Origin: an uncultured Cohaesibacter sp.
GTDB taxonomy: Bacteria; Pseudomonadota; Alphaproteobacteria; Rhizobiales; Cohaesibacteraceae
Assembly: GCF_963682185.1 (NCBI RefSeq)
Contig: NZ_OY821667.1
Location: 434,001-498,000 of the forward strand
DNA length: 64,000 nucleotides
Direction: 5' to 3'
In this document: positions 10,325 through 19,219 of the stretch, one piece after another
Numbering within the stretch: position 1 is the first letter of the stretch
How the letters are laid out: every line of letters begins with the position of its first letter
The notes under the pieces: generated by a model
Seen by the model: the letters and a program-made list of their open reading frames with translations, nothing else
Database searches by the model: none
Told to the model about the DNA's origin: nothing
Position numbers and translations under genes: made by a program

Positions 10325-10918
10325 CTAAACCTGGCTCATCTCTTCCATTGCCTGCCAACCATGAAGCATTTTGCGGGCGCCCCAGTCATAGGTGAAATAA
10401 TATCCTGATGGTGGTGGAGTAAATTCAGCCCCGATGCCCTGCCCAGACAGATAGCAGAAGAGCAGCGCACCGACGCCCCCATGACCAACCATCAAGACAT
10501 CTCCGCGCATGCCACTGGTCAGCACTCGCTCCATAGCAGAAAGATAGGCAGCTGCAATGCGGTCCTGCGCATCCATAGCACTCTCTCCCTGCGATGCAGC
10601 CTGCTCCTTCTTAGGAGAAAAGAGGCTTTTGAAGCGATCAACAAGGCCCATTTCAGGCAAAGCATCGGAGATCAGAGTGTCACTTTCATCCATTTCCGCA
10701 TCGACAATAGGCAAAATAGAGAGAAGGTCCCCGATAACTGACGCCGTCTGACGGGTGATCGCGTGAGAACTGGAGAAAATATAGGCCGTGCCATCAAGCA
10801 AGCCGCTTCTGGCAAAAGCCTCGGCACGTGCACGAGCATCGTCATCAAGCGCACAGGCACCCTGAGGAGAAGACAAAGTGTCCAGACTTTGTGGGTGAAT
10901 AAGGTATCGAACCAACAT
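10325..10918 (-). CDS. Histidine phosphatase-like protein (phosphoglycerate mutase family)
   Basis: 197 residues. It shows features of the histidine-phosphatase superfamily: a C-terminal MVGHGG motif that supplies the second active-site histidine, and an N-terminal strand LVRYLIHPQ where the family normally has an RHG motif. The substitution HPQ for RHG is seen in an alphaproteobacterial subgroup as I recall it, so activity is possible but not assured. YIFSSSHAITRQTA corresponds to the usual S-x-x-x-R-x-x-x-T region. Substrate unknown. No clear ribosome-binding site precedes the ATG. A small membrane ORF lies 54 bases upstream on the same strand. Confidence 0.75.
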   Translation of the reverse strand: MLVRYLIHPQSLDTLSSPQGACALDDDARARAEAFARSGLLDGTAYIFSSSHAITRQTASVIGDLLSILPIVDAEMDESDTLISDALPEMGLVDRFKSLFSPKKEQAASQGESAMDAQDRIAAAYLSAMERVLTSGMRGDVLMVGHGGVGALLFCYLSGQGIGAEFTPPPSGYYFTYDWGARKMLHGWQAMEEMSQV

Positions 10919-10972
10919 GAAGAATGCTCAACCGGTCGGGGCTGCGCACCAGATCGGCAAAATAGCGCGGCC

Positions 10973-11146
10973 CTAGATCAATAGGAAAAACAAGGCAAGA
11001 AAGCATGTCGCCGCAGCATTCAGCCAAGGAGGCATACCCGAAACATCCTGATATTGCATCCGCGCTCTGTCAGCCTTGTAGAGGCTCGATTTCAGCTCAA
11101 ACACAGAGGCTCGCAGATTGTCAATTTCAGTCTCAACCTGTTCCAT
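10973..11146 (-). CDS. Small putative membrane protein, 57 residues
   Basis: The ORF begins MEQVETEIDNLRASVFELKS and ends with a hydrophobic stretch AAATCFLALFFLLI. This gives a short charged helix (possible coiled coil, residues 2-30) followed by one C-terminal membrane segment. It precedes the histidine phosphatase on the same strand by 54 bases. A weak GGA lies about 9 bases before the ATG. No family is recognised. The amphipathic-then-hydrophobic design argues for a real gene, but conservation could not be checked. Confidence 0.45.
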   Translation of the reverse strand: MEQVETEIDNLRASVFELKSSLYKADRARMQYQDVSGMPPWLNAAATCFLALFFLLI

Positions 11147-11562
11147 GAATTATCCGTTTGTTTTGTCCCCATATGTTCCAAATCTAAAGGGCAAATAGTT
11201 AACAAAGATTAACCATGATTTGAAACTTTTCATTCAATCTGCAAGAGAGACGCTTACCGCTCCCCAAATGACCTGAACTCTGAGAACAGACCAGACATGC
11301 TAGATACTTGTGGCGATTTATGAGGTTGCAAAGGCCCAATTTCTGCGATGATTCACATTTCATTGCAGCGAACACTTGACCCGTGCCCTTTAGCAAAAGA
11401 CATTGTGGAAACGAATTAGAGCCTGATTCGCGCCGTTTATTGCGCATCATTCGCACTTGCGAACAGCCCGAAAACTGTTAAGACCGAACGAAAAGGATCG
11501 GTAGCGTTCACTTGTCCCGTTACCGAGCCCATAACTGTCCTGTCGGAACCGAAGAGTAGTCT
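11147..11562. other. Divergent promoter region upstream of parE
   Basis: 416 bases, AT-rich on the left, between the small membrane ORF (minus) and parE (plus). TTAAC-AAAGA-TTAACC near 11198 resembles paired CtrA half-sites, but the spacing is 6 rather than 7 bases. No gene or strong promoter was identified. Confidence 0.4.
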
Positions 11563-13632
11563 ATGTCTGCGTCTGACGATCTTTTTGCCTCTGTGCCAAC
11601 ACCCAAGGGCGGCACCCCCGCCCCCAAAGCCGCTCCTGCGGCTCCGGCCCCCCCGAAACCGAAATCCGGGAACAACGCCCCGGCTTCTGTTCCGGGAGTG
11701 AAGGCCGACTATACGGCAGCAGACATTGAAGTTCTCGAAGGGCTGGAACCCGTGCGCCGCAGGCCGGGCATGTATATTGGTGGCACCGACGAAAAGGCGC
11801 TGCATCATCTGTTTGCCGAGATCATCGACAACTCCATGGACGAAGCCGTTGCCGGCTATGCCTCATGGATCGAAGTCGAGCTTTTACCGGACAACGTGAT
11901 CACCGTCACGGATAACGGACGCGGCATTCCGGTTGATCCGCATCCGAAATTTCCCAACAAGTCGGCGCTGGAAGTCATCCTGACAACGCTGCATGCAGGT
12001 GGCAAGTTCGATTCCGCCGTATATGAAACATCCGGCGGTCTTCATGGCGTGGGCGCGTCCGTCGTCAACGCTCTGTCCGAGAGCATGGTGGTGGAAGTTG
12101 CCTCCAACAAGAAGCTCTATCGCCAAAGCTTCTCCCGCGGTATTCCAACCGGGGCATTGGAGCTGCTCGGCGACGTGCATAACAGGCGCGGTACCAAGGT
12201 CACCTTCAAGCCCGACCATCAGATCTTCGGTAAGAAAATCCGCTTCAAGCCTGAGCAGCTGCTCAATATGGCGCGCTCAAAGGCTTACCTTTTCGGCGGC
12301 GTTGAAATCCGCTGGTCCTGTGCGCCAGAATTGCTGGATCACAGCCCGGAGGTTCCGGCAAAGGCAACCTTCCATTTCCCCGCAGGGCTGAAGGACTATC
12401 TGGCAGCCACCCTTGGCAAAACGAACCTCGTCACGCAAGAAATCTTCGCTGGCCGCACCGAAAAGTCAGCCGGTCACGGCGCCGTGGAATGGGCCGTTTG
12501 CTGGTTTGGTGGCGATGGCTTTTTCAATTCCTATTGTAATACCGTGCCAACTCCCGAAGGCGGCACCCATGAAAGCGGCCTGCGCACAGCCTTGTTGCGC
12601 GGCCTTAAAAACTATGCCGAACTGACCAGCAATAAGAAGGGCACCCTGATCACCGCAGACGATGTGATGACCAGTGCGGGCGCCCTGCTCTCGGTCTTCA
12701 TTCGCGAGCCCGAATTCGTTGGTCAGACCAAGGATCGTCTCGCGACCACTGCCGCTACGCGCATTGTCGAGCAAGCGGTGCGTGACCAGTTCGATCACTG
12801 GCTGACCAATGCCCCCCAGCAGGCCAACCGCCTTCTGGAATGGGTCATTGACCGCGCCGAGGAACGTCTGCGTCGCCGCAAGGAAAAGGATGTCAGCCGC
12901 AAATCGGCCGTTCGCAAGCTGCGCCTGCCGGGCAAGCTGGCCGACTGTTCGCAAAATGCCAAGGGCGACACAGAACTCTTCATCGTGGAGGGCGATTCCG
13001 CTGGTGGCTCGGCCAAACAGGCCCGTAACCGCACCACGCAGGCCGTGCTGCCATTGCGCGGCAAGATCTTGAACGTCGCCAGCGCCTCCAGCGACAAGCT
13101 CCACGCCAACCAGCTGCTGGCGGATCTGGTCCAGGCGCTGGGCTGTGGCACGCGCAAAAACTACAATGATGAAGACCTGCGCTATGATCGCGTCATCATC
13201 ATGACGGATGCTGACGTCGACGGCGCGCATATTGCATCTCTATTGCTTACCTATTTCCAGCGTGAAATGCCGCAGCTGATCCATAACGGACATCTGTTTT
13301 TGGCCATTCCGCCGCTTTATCGCATCAGTCAGGGCGGCAAGACGCTTTATGCCAGAGACGACATGCACAAGGATGAGCTGCTGGACAAGGAATTCAAGGG
13401 CAAGGGAAAAATCGAGATCGGGCGCTTTAAAGGTCTGGGTGAAATGCGGTCTGACCAGCTCAAGGACACGACCATGGATCCCAAGAACCGGACATTGCTG
13501 AAAGTTCAGATCGTTGATATGATTCCTGGACAAACGAAGGAAGTCGTAACCCGGCTGATGGGGAACAAACCAGAAGCCCGCTTTGAATTCATTCAGGAAA
13601 ATGCCGAATTTGCGACCGATCTTGACATTTAA
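11563..13632 (+). CDS. parE: DNA topoisomerase IV subunit B
   Basis: ATPase subunit of topoisomerase IV, which decatenates daughter chromosomes with ParC. 689 residues, shorter than GyrB and typical for ParE. A proline/alanine-rich leader (about 16-45) precedes the GHKL ATPase domain with NSMDEAVAGY, DNGRGIPVD and GGLHGVGASVVNAL. The TOPRIM domain shows FIVEGDSAGGSAKQARNR and TDADVDGAHI. No glutamine or parC partner lies nearby. The last 50 bases overlap the next gene in another frame, suggesting translational coupling. Confidence 0.95.
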   Translation: MSASDDLFASVPTPKGGTPAPKAAPAAPAPPKPKSGNNAPASVPGVKADYTAADIEVLEGLEPVRRRPGMYIGGTDEKALHHLFAEIIDNSMDEAVAGYASWIEVELLPDNVITVTDNGRGIPVDPHPKFPNKSALEVILTTLHAGGKFDSAVYETSGGLHGVGASVVNALSESMVVEVASNKKLYRQSFSRGIPTGALELLGDVHNRRGTKVTFKPDHQIFGKKIRFKPEQLLNMARSKAYLFGGVEIRWSCAPELLDHSPEVPAKATFHFPAGLKDYLAATLGKTNLVTQEIFAGRTEKSAGHGAVEWAVCWFGGDGFFNSYCNTVPTPEGGTHESGLRTALLRGLKNYAELTSNKKGTLITADDVMTSAGALLSVFIREPEFVGQTKDRLATTAATRIVEQAVRDQFDHWLTNAPQQANRLLEWVIDRAEERLRRRKEKDVSRKSAVRKLRLPGKLADCSQNAKGDTELFIVEGDSAGGSAKQARNRTTQAVLPLRGKILNVASASSDKLHANQLLADLVQALGCGTRKNYNDEDLRYDRVIIMTDADVDGAHIASLLLTYFQREMPQLIHNGHLFLAIPPLYRISQGGKTLYARDDMHKDELLDKEFKGKGKIEIGRFKGLGEMRSDQLKDTTMDPKNRTLLKVQIVDMIPGQTKEVVTRLMGNKPEARFEFIQENAEFATDLDI

Positions 13633-14017
13633 TGCAAAGGCTTCGGCCTTTCTGCTGATCATGACAGCCGCATTTTACCTATCGCCCTTGCCGGGGAGAG
13701 CTGCCGACAACAATCTGCCCCCTTATGAGCAGAATCTCAGACGTTTGAGCTCAATCGTTGGCGCTCTCATGTATCTTGATCCTCTATGCAACGGCAGCGA
13801 TCCCAAAGACTGGTATTTTCAAATGGCAGCCCTGATGGAAGCCGAGAATGCCGACGACGCCCGAGCGCGGCAACTCAAGGATCATTTCAACAAAAGTTAT
13901 CTCACCTATTCAAAGACTTATCGAAGCTGCAACGAACAGGCACGCAAGGCAACCCGCCTCTATCACAGCGAGGGCCAATCCCTGCTCGCAACGCTAAAGC
14001 TGAAACACGCGCGTTAA
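13583..14017 (+). CDS. TIGR02301-like secreted protein
   Basis: 144 residues with a signal peptide (hydrophobic AFLLIMTAAFYLSPLPGRA followed by ADNN) and a short mature domain. The mature part PPYEQNLRRLSSIVGALMYLDPLC resembles the conserved alphaproteobacterial family TIGR02301, whose function is unknown. The ORF opens inside parE (50-base overlap). An in-frame ATG at 13601 is an equally possible start, whereas 13661 would cut the signal peptide. Two cysteines in the mature part (in DPLCNGSD and YRSCNEQ) could form a disulfide in the periplasm. Confidence 0.75.
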   Translation: MNSFRKMPNLRPILTFNAKASAFLLIMTAAFYLSPLPGRAADNNLPPYEQNLRRLSSIVGALMYLDPLCNGSDPKDWYFQMAALMEAENADDARARQLKDHFNKSYLTYSKTYRSCNEQARKATRLYHSEGQSLLATLKLKHAR

Positions 14018-14231
14018 CTATATAGGTTAATTCCTCAGGAAAACCTTAACCTTTCAGTAAGGAATTGCCCGCAGATCGGCAGAATCTGCTATCCCTTGGA
14101 TATTGATAACAGAATCAATATCTTGGGATTCCATCCGCGAAACCGCGTGTAAGCCTCAACAAAACAGGCCCGCGCCTTGCGACAAAGTCCCCCGATAATG
14201 ACAAACACTCGTTCCGAGGAGACGCGCATTC

Positions 14232-14510
14232 ATGGCCGACCAAACAATTCTGAATCAAGGCTCAGCCCCGGAAAAAGACATGCGCGAAATCGACAAGCAG
14301 AAGCAGCAAGCGCTGTGTATTCTTGGCGATTTGTGGGATCAGGCGTCTGATGACGGCATGAATATCGATTGTCTGGCGCATGCAGCCCTGTTTCAGGCAC
14401 TCAGCAGCCTCGTTCTGGCATATGGCGAAGAAACCGTCGCCGAATTCTGTTCGGATTTGCCAGACAGGATCCTTTGCGGCGACTATACGCTGGATCGACG
14501 CATTCAGTAA
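14232..14510 (+). CDS. Hypothetical protein, 92 residues
   Basis: No recognised family. A soluble, acidic, mainly helical protein. The N-terminal third is charged (EKDMREIDKQKQQ), followed by an Ala/Leu-rich helical part with two cysteines (DCLAHAALFQ and AEFCSDLPDR). GAGGAG lies about 10 bases before the ATG, a credible ribosome-binding site. It is the first of three unrecognised genes on the plus strand between parE and the helicase. Confidence 0.6.
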   Translation: MADQTILNQGSAPEKDMREIDKQKQQALCILGDLWDQASDDGMNIDCLAHAALFQALSSLVLAYGEETVAEFCSDLPDRILCGDYTLDRRIQ

Positions 14511-14685
14511 AAGCCGCAGCAAGCCCGACCGGCTCCCCTTCTTGTGCCTCGCGCGAGGAGTTTGTGCTTGCAAAGACATCGGGGCACGCTAACAATCATC
14601 AGACCGCACACAGGCAGAAACGCTTGTGACAAGGTTCGTGAGCCTTCCTTTGCAAAGAAAGGCGGAGGAAACGACAAGGTCTGGC

Positions 14686-15429
14686 ATGACGCTTCAGTTA
14701 TACAACAAACGCCCCTTCAGCATGGTGCTTGTGACTTTGGCACTTAGCATCACCCTGATCATGCTAAAAAGCCCGGCCTTTGCGGAAAGCGGTGTGACCA
14801 TCAATGGCGTGGTCACCCAGCCAGACTATTCGTCATCCAGTCAGGGATATCCCTATTCCAGCGGTCACGTTCGGTCACGAGCGACAGTAAATGGTCGATC
14901 CATCACGGAACTTGGTGGCAAGACCTACTCCAGTTCGCCTGCACAAGGTCCAGTCATTCTACGAGACCTTGGCGCCCTACCCTCGCCGGTCTGGCGTATG
15001 GCAAAAGCCATTTTCGAAGCCAGCCAAGAAGACAGTCTTGATGCCATGCGCATGGCTATCGAAATGAATGAAATGCCCCCCAGCTTCGGAGCCGCTGCCG
15101 CCAGCAACAACGATCCCGTAGCGCAATTGCGCAGCCTTTCCCAAAGTGGAGAGGATGAAGAAATTCTCAATGCGCTCTTCGACACGCTCAACAGTGGCTT
15201 TGTACATGTAGGCCTGAACACGCCCTATGAGGCCTATGTCTGGCCCTACTTTGCACACTACCCGATATCCTCCCTCGACGCAGCGCAAAGAGAAGAATTG
15301 CGCCAGCTCTTGCCGCTAGATGCCTACGAGCAAACCATGCAATCGGGTCAATATTCCTATTTCATTCTCGGGATTAGCCCTGATGGCGTCTGGCAATATT
15401 TCTTCAAAGAGCAAAACCCAAATCAGTAA
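14686..15429 (+). CDS. Hypothetical secreted protein
   Basis: 247 residues from the ATG at 14686, chosen because AAGG lies 7 bases upstream and it leaves a clean Sec signal peptide (MVLVTLALSITLIMLKSPAFAES). An upstream in-frame ATG at 14626 would bury this signal. The mature part starts with a Ser/Tyr/Gly-rich segment (about residues 40-75), followed by a helical region and a C-terminal part rich in aromatic residues (YEAYVWPYFAHYP). No domain is recognised. Probably periplasmic or surface-exposed. Confidence 0.65.
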   Translation: MTLQLYNKRPFSMVLVTLALSITLIMLKSPAFAESGVTINGVVTQPDYSSSSQGYPYSSGHVRSRATVNGRSITELGGKTYSSSPAQGPVILRDLGALPSPVWRMAKAIFEASQEDSLDAMRMAIEMNEMPPSFGAAAASNNDPVAQLRSLSQSGEDEEILNALFDTLNSGFVHVGLNTPYEAYVWPYFAHYPISSLDAAQREELRQLLPLDAYEQTMQSGQYSYFILGISPDGVWQYFFKEQNPNQ

Positions 15430-15552
15430 GCGAATAATTGGGACTTTTCCGCTCTTGAAAAAACCGCTATTCTTGCCATATCAAAAATTGCACCCGCCAA
15501 AAGCATATAATTTTTGATTGAACGCATTTCTTGATAGGCACGGGAACACAGC

Positions 15553-16029
15553 ATGAGACGCTCAAAGGATCTAAGGAACAAGAGACTCCTGGCGCCCCTT
15601 CATGCCAATCGCCACGAGCAGTATAAGCGCAAGAAGCACAGCCTAAAGCCCCATCAATCCAAGAGCTATGGAGATGTTGTTCGCCGTACATTCTTCTTCC
15701 AGCTTAGACTTGCCGCGGACAACCTGCGTGATTTGATGCTGAGCCCGATCGCTATCGTAGCGGCTTTGCTCGGACTGTTGCGCCCGAATGACCCATCCTG
15801 GGCGCTGGATCGTCTGATGCTTTTTGGTCGCGCGACGGATCGCTGGATCAACCTGTTTGAAGAAGAAGACAAGGATGCGCCCGATCGCTCCGGCCAAACC
15901 CTTGATGATCTGCTCGATCAAGTCGAAAGCAAAATCAAGACAAAGCTTGATCCAGAAACTCCGGCAGACGAGTCTTCCTGGGCCAGTTGTTTTGAGGCTT
16001 TCCAAGCCTCACAGCAATCGCGCAAATAA
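15553..16029 (+). CDS. Hypothetical membrane-associated protein
   Basis: 158 residues. The N-terminal 55 are very basic (RRSKDLRNKRLL and RKKHSLKPHQSKS), followed by one hydrophobic segment SPIAIVAALLGLL near residues 63-75. The acidic C-terminal half includes LFEEEDKDAPD and a possible helix TLDDLLDQVESKIKTK. This is the pattern of a single-pass inner-membrane protein with a positive N-terminus inside. No family recognised. GGGAACACAGC precedes the ATG. Confidence 0.6.
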   Translation: MRRSKDLRNKRLLAPLHANRHEQYKRKKHSLKPHQSKSYGDVVRRTFFFQLRLAADNLRDLMLSPIAIVAALLGLLRPNDPSWALDRLMLFGRATDRWINLFEEEDKDAPDRSGQTLDDLLDQVESKIKTKLDPETPADESSWASCFEAFQASQQSRK

Positions 16030-16139
16030 CATAGACACATTTTGCAACAGCAGGTTTTATTGCGTCCAACAGAAATTTGGGGAAAATTGTCCAAATTCCA
16101 AATTTAGTATCTCAAATAAACCGTATTTGCCGCATTGCA

Positions 16140-16167
16140 TTGACAAATTCGCTCAAAATCGTATGGT
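16140..16167 (+). promoter_or_regulatory. Candidate sigma-70 promoter of the DEAD-box helicase
   Basis: TTGACA (16140-16145), a 16-base spacer and TATGGT (16162-16167), about 90 bases before the helicase ATG in an AT-rich region. The -35 is perfect and the -10 matches 4 of 6. Confidence 0.5.
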
Positions 16168-16259
16168 TCCGCCAACTTCTAAAACCTATGCACGTTTTCA
16201 GTTTTTCTTAATTATGAGAATTACCGAAAACGCAGCGCAACAATTGGTTCCATCATCTG

Positions 16260-17747
16260 ATGAATTTTTCGGATCTAGGTCTGAGTGAAAAAGTGCTCGC
16301 AGCAGTAGAATCTGCTGGGTATGAAAAGCCAACCCCAATTCAAGAACAGGCAATTCCTCATGTCCTTGCCCGCAAGGATGTTTTGGGAGTAGCCCAAACC
16401 GGTACGGGCAAAACAGCTTCTTTCACGCTTCCAATGCTCTCTTTGCTGGAGAGCGGCCGCGCAAGAGCGCGCATGCCACGCACTCTCATTTTGGAACCAA
16501 CCAGAGAATTGGCCGCTCAAGTTGAGCAGAGCTTCTCTTCTTACGGTCAGAACCATAAACTGACGGTAGCCCTTCTGATTGGTGGTGTATCCTTCGCCGA
16601 ACAGCTCAAAAAGCTGGATCGTGGTGCGGATGTACTGATCGCGACCCCGGGCCGCCTTCTGGACCATTTCGAACGAGGCAAACTGCTATTGACCGGCGTT
16701 GACACCTTTGTTGTCGACGAAGCCGACCGCATGCTGGATATGGGTTTCATTCCCGATATTGAGCGAATTTGTAAACTTTTGCCTTTCACCCGTCAGACCG
16801 TTTTCTTCTCTGCGACCATGCCAAAGGAAATTCAGCGCTTGGCTGATCAATTCCTGCATAATCCAGTGAAGGTGGAAGTAGCTCCGGCGGCCTCAACTGC
16901 AAAAACCATCACGCAGCGTCTCATCTCCTCAGGCTCCAAACCGTGGGACAAACGCGCCGTTCTTCGGTCTCTCATCAATGATGCCAAAAACCTGACGAAC
17001 GCCATTATCTTCTGCAACCGCAAACGCGATGTCGCAACGGTTTGCCGTTCCCTAAGCAAGCATGGCTTTAGTGCCGGTGCGCTTCATGGGGATATGGACC
17101 AGACCTCTCGTATGGCAACTCTGGATGGTTTCAAGAATAATGAAATCACCCTTCTGGTTGCCAGCGACGTGGCCGCTCGCGGCTTGGACATTCCGAGCGT
17201 CAGTCATGTCTTCAACTTTGACTTGCCAACCCACGCTGAAGATTATGTCCATCGCATCGGCCGAACAGGTCGTGCGGGGCGCGAGGGTGTTGCAATCTCA
17301 ATCGCAACAAAGGCTGACAAGAAATATATCGATGCTATTAAGGCATTGACCGGAGACGAAGTAGAATGGATCGGAGACATCGATTTCTCCTCCCAGTCCT
17401 CCGATACTGACGAACAGGATCAGGGCAAGTCTCGCAAACCACGCCGCAGCCGCAGCAAATCAAAGGCAGACTCTGGCAAGCAAGACGACCAGCCTAAAGA
17501 AAAGGCAGAAAAATCGCAGCAAAAAGAGCAAGCCACAAGCAAGGATGAAGCGCCAGCTCAACAGAGCAGTGGTCGTAGATCCGCCAACACCCGCGCTGAA
17601 AGCAGCCCGCGTAACAATAATAGAGGGCGCTCGAAGGATCGTGGTGATCGGCAAGTTATCGGAATGGGCGATCACGTTCCAGCATTCCTGCTTCAACCGA
17701 TCCGGCCTCCAAAGAGCAAAGCACAAAAGAACGGTACGACCGATTGA
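16260..17747 (+). CDS. DEAD-box ATP-dependent RNA helicase, RhlE-like
   Basis: Unwinds RNA duplexes, usually in ribosome assembly, mRNA decay or cold adaptation. 495 residues. Motifs in order: Q-motif FSDLGLSEKVL...PTPIQEQAIP, Walker A AQTGTGKT, PTRELAAQ, VDEADRMLDMGF, SATMP, ARGLDIPSVSHV and HRIGRTGRAG. A low-complexity basic and acidic tail (about 385-480) is rich in Lys, Ser, Arg and Gln and ends in GDHVPAFLLQPIRPP, a C-terminal peptide seen in alphaproteobacterial RhlE-type helicases as I recall. The ATG lacks a clear Shine-Dalgarno sequence, which hints at regulated translation. Confidence 0.92.
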   Translation: MNFSDLGLSEKVLAAVESAGYEKPTPIQEQAIPHVLARKDVLGVAQTGTGKTASFTLPMLSLLESGRARARMPRTLILEPTRELAAQVEQSFSSYGQNHKLTVALLIGGVSFAEQLKKLDRGADVLIATPGRLLDHFERGKLLLTGVDTFVVDEADRMLDMGFIPDIERICKLLPFTRQTVFFSATMPKEIQRLADQFLHNPVKVEVAPAASTAKTITQRLISSGSKPWDKRAVLRSLINDAKNLTNAIIFCNRKRDVATVCRSLSKHGFSAGALHGDMDQTSRMATLDGFKNNEITLLVASDVAARGLDIPSVSHVFNFDLPTHAEDYVHRIGRTGRAGREGVAISIATKADKKYIDAIKALTGDEVEWIGDIDFSSQSSDTDEQDQGKSRKPRRSRSKSKADSGKQDDQPKEKAEKSQQKEQATSKDEAPAQQSSGRRSANTRAESSPRNNNRGRSKDRGDRQVIGMGDHVPAFLLQPIRPPKSKAQKNGTTD

Positions 17748-17835
17748 AGCTTTGCTCTCGCTTAACGCATCAAACGATGCGTTTTAGGCAAGAAAACCAA
17801 GAATCATAATTAGATTAGTTAACTATAACTATTAC

Positions 17836-17864
17836 AACCCCCGGTTTTCCGGGGTTTTTCTTTA
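17836..17864 (+). terminator. Terminator after the DEAD-box helicase
   Basis: CCCCGG-TTTT-CCGGGG followed by TTTTTCTTT, about 95 bases after the stop codon; a strong intrinsic terminator. Confidence 0.88.
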
Positions 17865-18067
17865 TCCGAGACAAGAATAAGAACCCTTCGACTTCCGTCT
17901 TAAGCTTTAATGAACAAGTGTTCAGACTTAGTCAAAGGTACATTTTTAAGCTTCTACGAATTGAAAGCCAGACATATTTAACGTCGTTTTAAGCCTTGGC
18001 TGACTATTATTGGGCAAAATTTGGGGCGAACCGAGGGGATTGCGTGACCCGTCACGCAGCAAACGCA

Positions 18068-19132
18068 ATGGACAATAGCGATTTCAAACGCACATATATA
18101 TATGGTGAGTCTGCGCTGGGAAATCTGAAAAAAAATCAGATGCCGGCTTACCCTCGCAATTATGAAATCTGGTACACATATGCTGCCGGTTTTAATCGTG
18201 GATTGAATAAGGCAATCAACGACATTCTAAGGACAAATGGGTCCATCACACTCTCTCAGCTCGATACGATTTATAATGAACATCTGGCCCCGAGCCGTCT
18301 GGGCGACCGCGTCGACGAAGTTGGTGGGAAAATTTCAAGCGAGATCCGGTCTATTGTGCGTGAAGTTGAAGGTTATATTTCGGCGACTAGCCAATATGGC
18401 GACGCCTTGATGGGCGCATCACAAAATCTTTCCAAAACAGAAGACAGAAATGTCATTCGTGAAATCGTATCGCAGTTAATTCTTTCAACGCAAGAAGCCG
18501 AAGAGCAGAACCGAACATTGAGCGAGCAGCTCGCAGCATCACAGGCTCAGGTTCAGCAACTTAGAGAATCCCTGGATACCATCCGTTATGAATCTCTGAC
18601 CGATGATCTGACAACCTTGGCCAACCGCAAGCATTTCGACCGTTCGCTTGAGCAAGCCATGGAAGAATCCATTGAGAATGATGAACCACTCTCGCTGCTC
18701 ATGACCGACATTGATCACTTCAAGAAATTCAACGACACCTATGGCCATCAGACCGGCGATCAGGTGCTTCGTCTGGTTGCCGTTGCTGTGAAACAGAATG
18801 TCAAAGGCCGCGATGTTCCTTGCCGTTATGGTGGCGAAGAATTTGCAGTTGTTCTGCCGAACACCAATTTGCGACAGGCGGTGGCCGTAGCCGAAAGCAT
18901 CCGCAAGGCGGTTATGGCCAAAGAGCTGATCAAGCGCTCCACCGGTGAAAATCTGGGACGCATCACGATTTCCATTGGCTGCTCCACCCTCTCCAAGGGC
19001 GATACAATGCAGGACCTGATCGAACGGGCAGACCAGTCTCTCTATACGGCAAAGCGGGGCGGACGCAATCTTGTCAAATGCGAAACCGATCCGGATGTCA
19101 ATCTGCTGCTGGATGAAACCGGCGTAGCGTAA
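18068..19132 (+). CDS. Diguanylate cyclase (GGDEF domain)
   Basis: Makes cyclic di-GMP from two GTP. From the ATG at 18068 the protein has 354 residues. The N-terminal 110 residues (YPRNYEIWYTYAAGFNRGLNKAIN) form a region shared with many alphaproteobacterial GGDEF proteins, followed by a coiled coil (about 140-175). The GGDEF domain carries LTDDLTTLANRKHFD, TDIDHFKKFNDTYGHQTGD and the active-site GGEEF at residues 255-259. The inhibitory I-site position reads KGRD instead of RxxD. No membrane segment, so probably cytoplasmic. A GTG or the ATG at 17996 could extend the start. Confidence 0.9.
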   Translation: MDNSDFKRTYIYGESALGNLKKNQMPAYPRNYEIWYTYAAGFNRGLNKAINDILRTNGSITLSQLDTIYNEHLAPSRLGDRVDEVGGKISSEIRSIVREVEGYISATSQYGDALMGASQNLSKTEDRNVIREIVSQLILSTQEAEEQNRTLSEQLAASQAQVQQLRESLDTIRYESLTDDLTTLANRKHFDRSLEQAMEESIENDEPLSLLMTDIDHFKKFNDTYGHQTGDQVLRLVAVAVKQNVKGRDVPCRYGGEEFAVVLPNTNLRQAVAVAESIRKAVMAKELIKRSTGENLGRITISIGCSTLSKGDTMQDLIERADQSLYTAKRGGRNLVKCETDPDVNLLLDETGVA

Positions 19133-19148
19133 TCACATTTGAATTTGA

Positions 19149-19173
19149 AAAAGCGGCCGTTGGCCGCTTTTTT
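19149..19173 (+). terminator. Terminator after the GGDEF gene
   Basis: AAAGCGGCC-GTT-GGCCGCTTT followed by TTT, 17 bases after the stop codon. Confidence 0.88.
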
Positions 19174-19219
19174 CATAGGCTGTAAAACGCTCAAGCAATC
19201 CAATAGAGAGCGCATTGGG

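Noticed and set aside
11197..11213. CtrA-like paired TTAAC sites before parE
   Set aside because: Spacing is 6, not 7, and TTAA words are common in AT-rich gaps; too weak to call.
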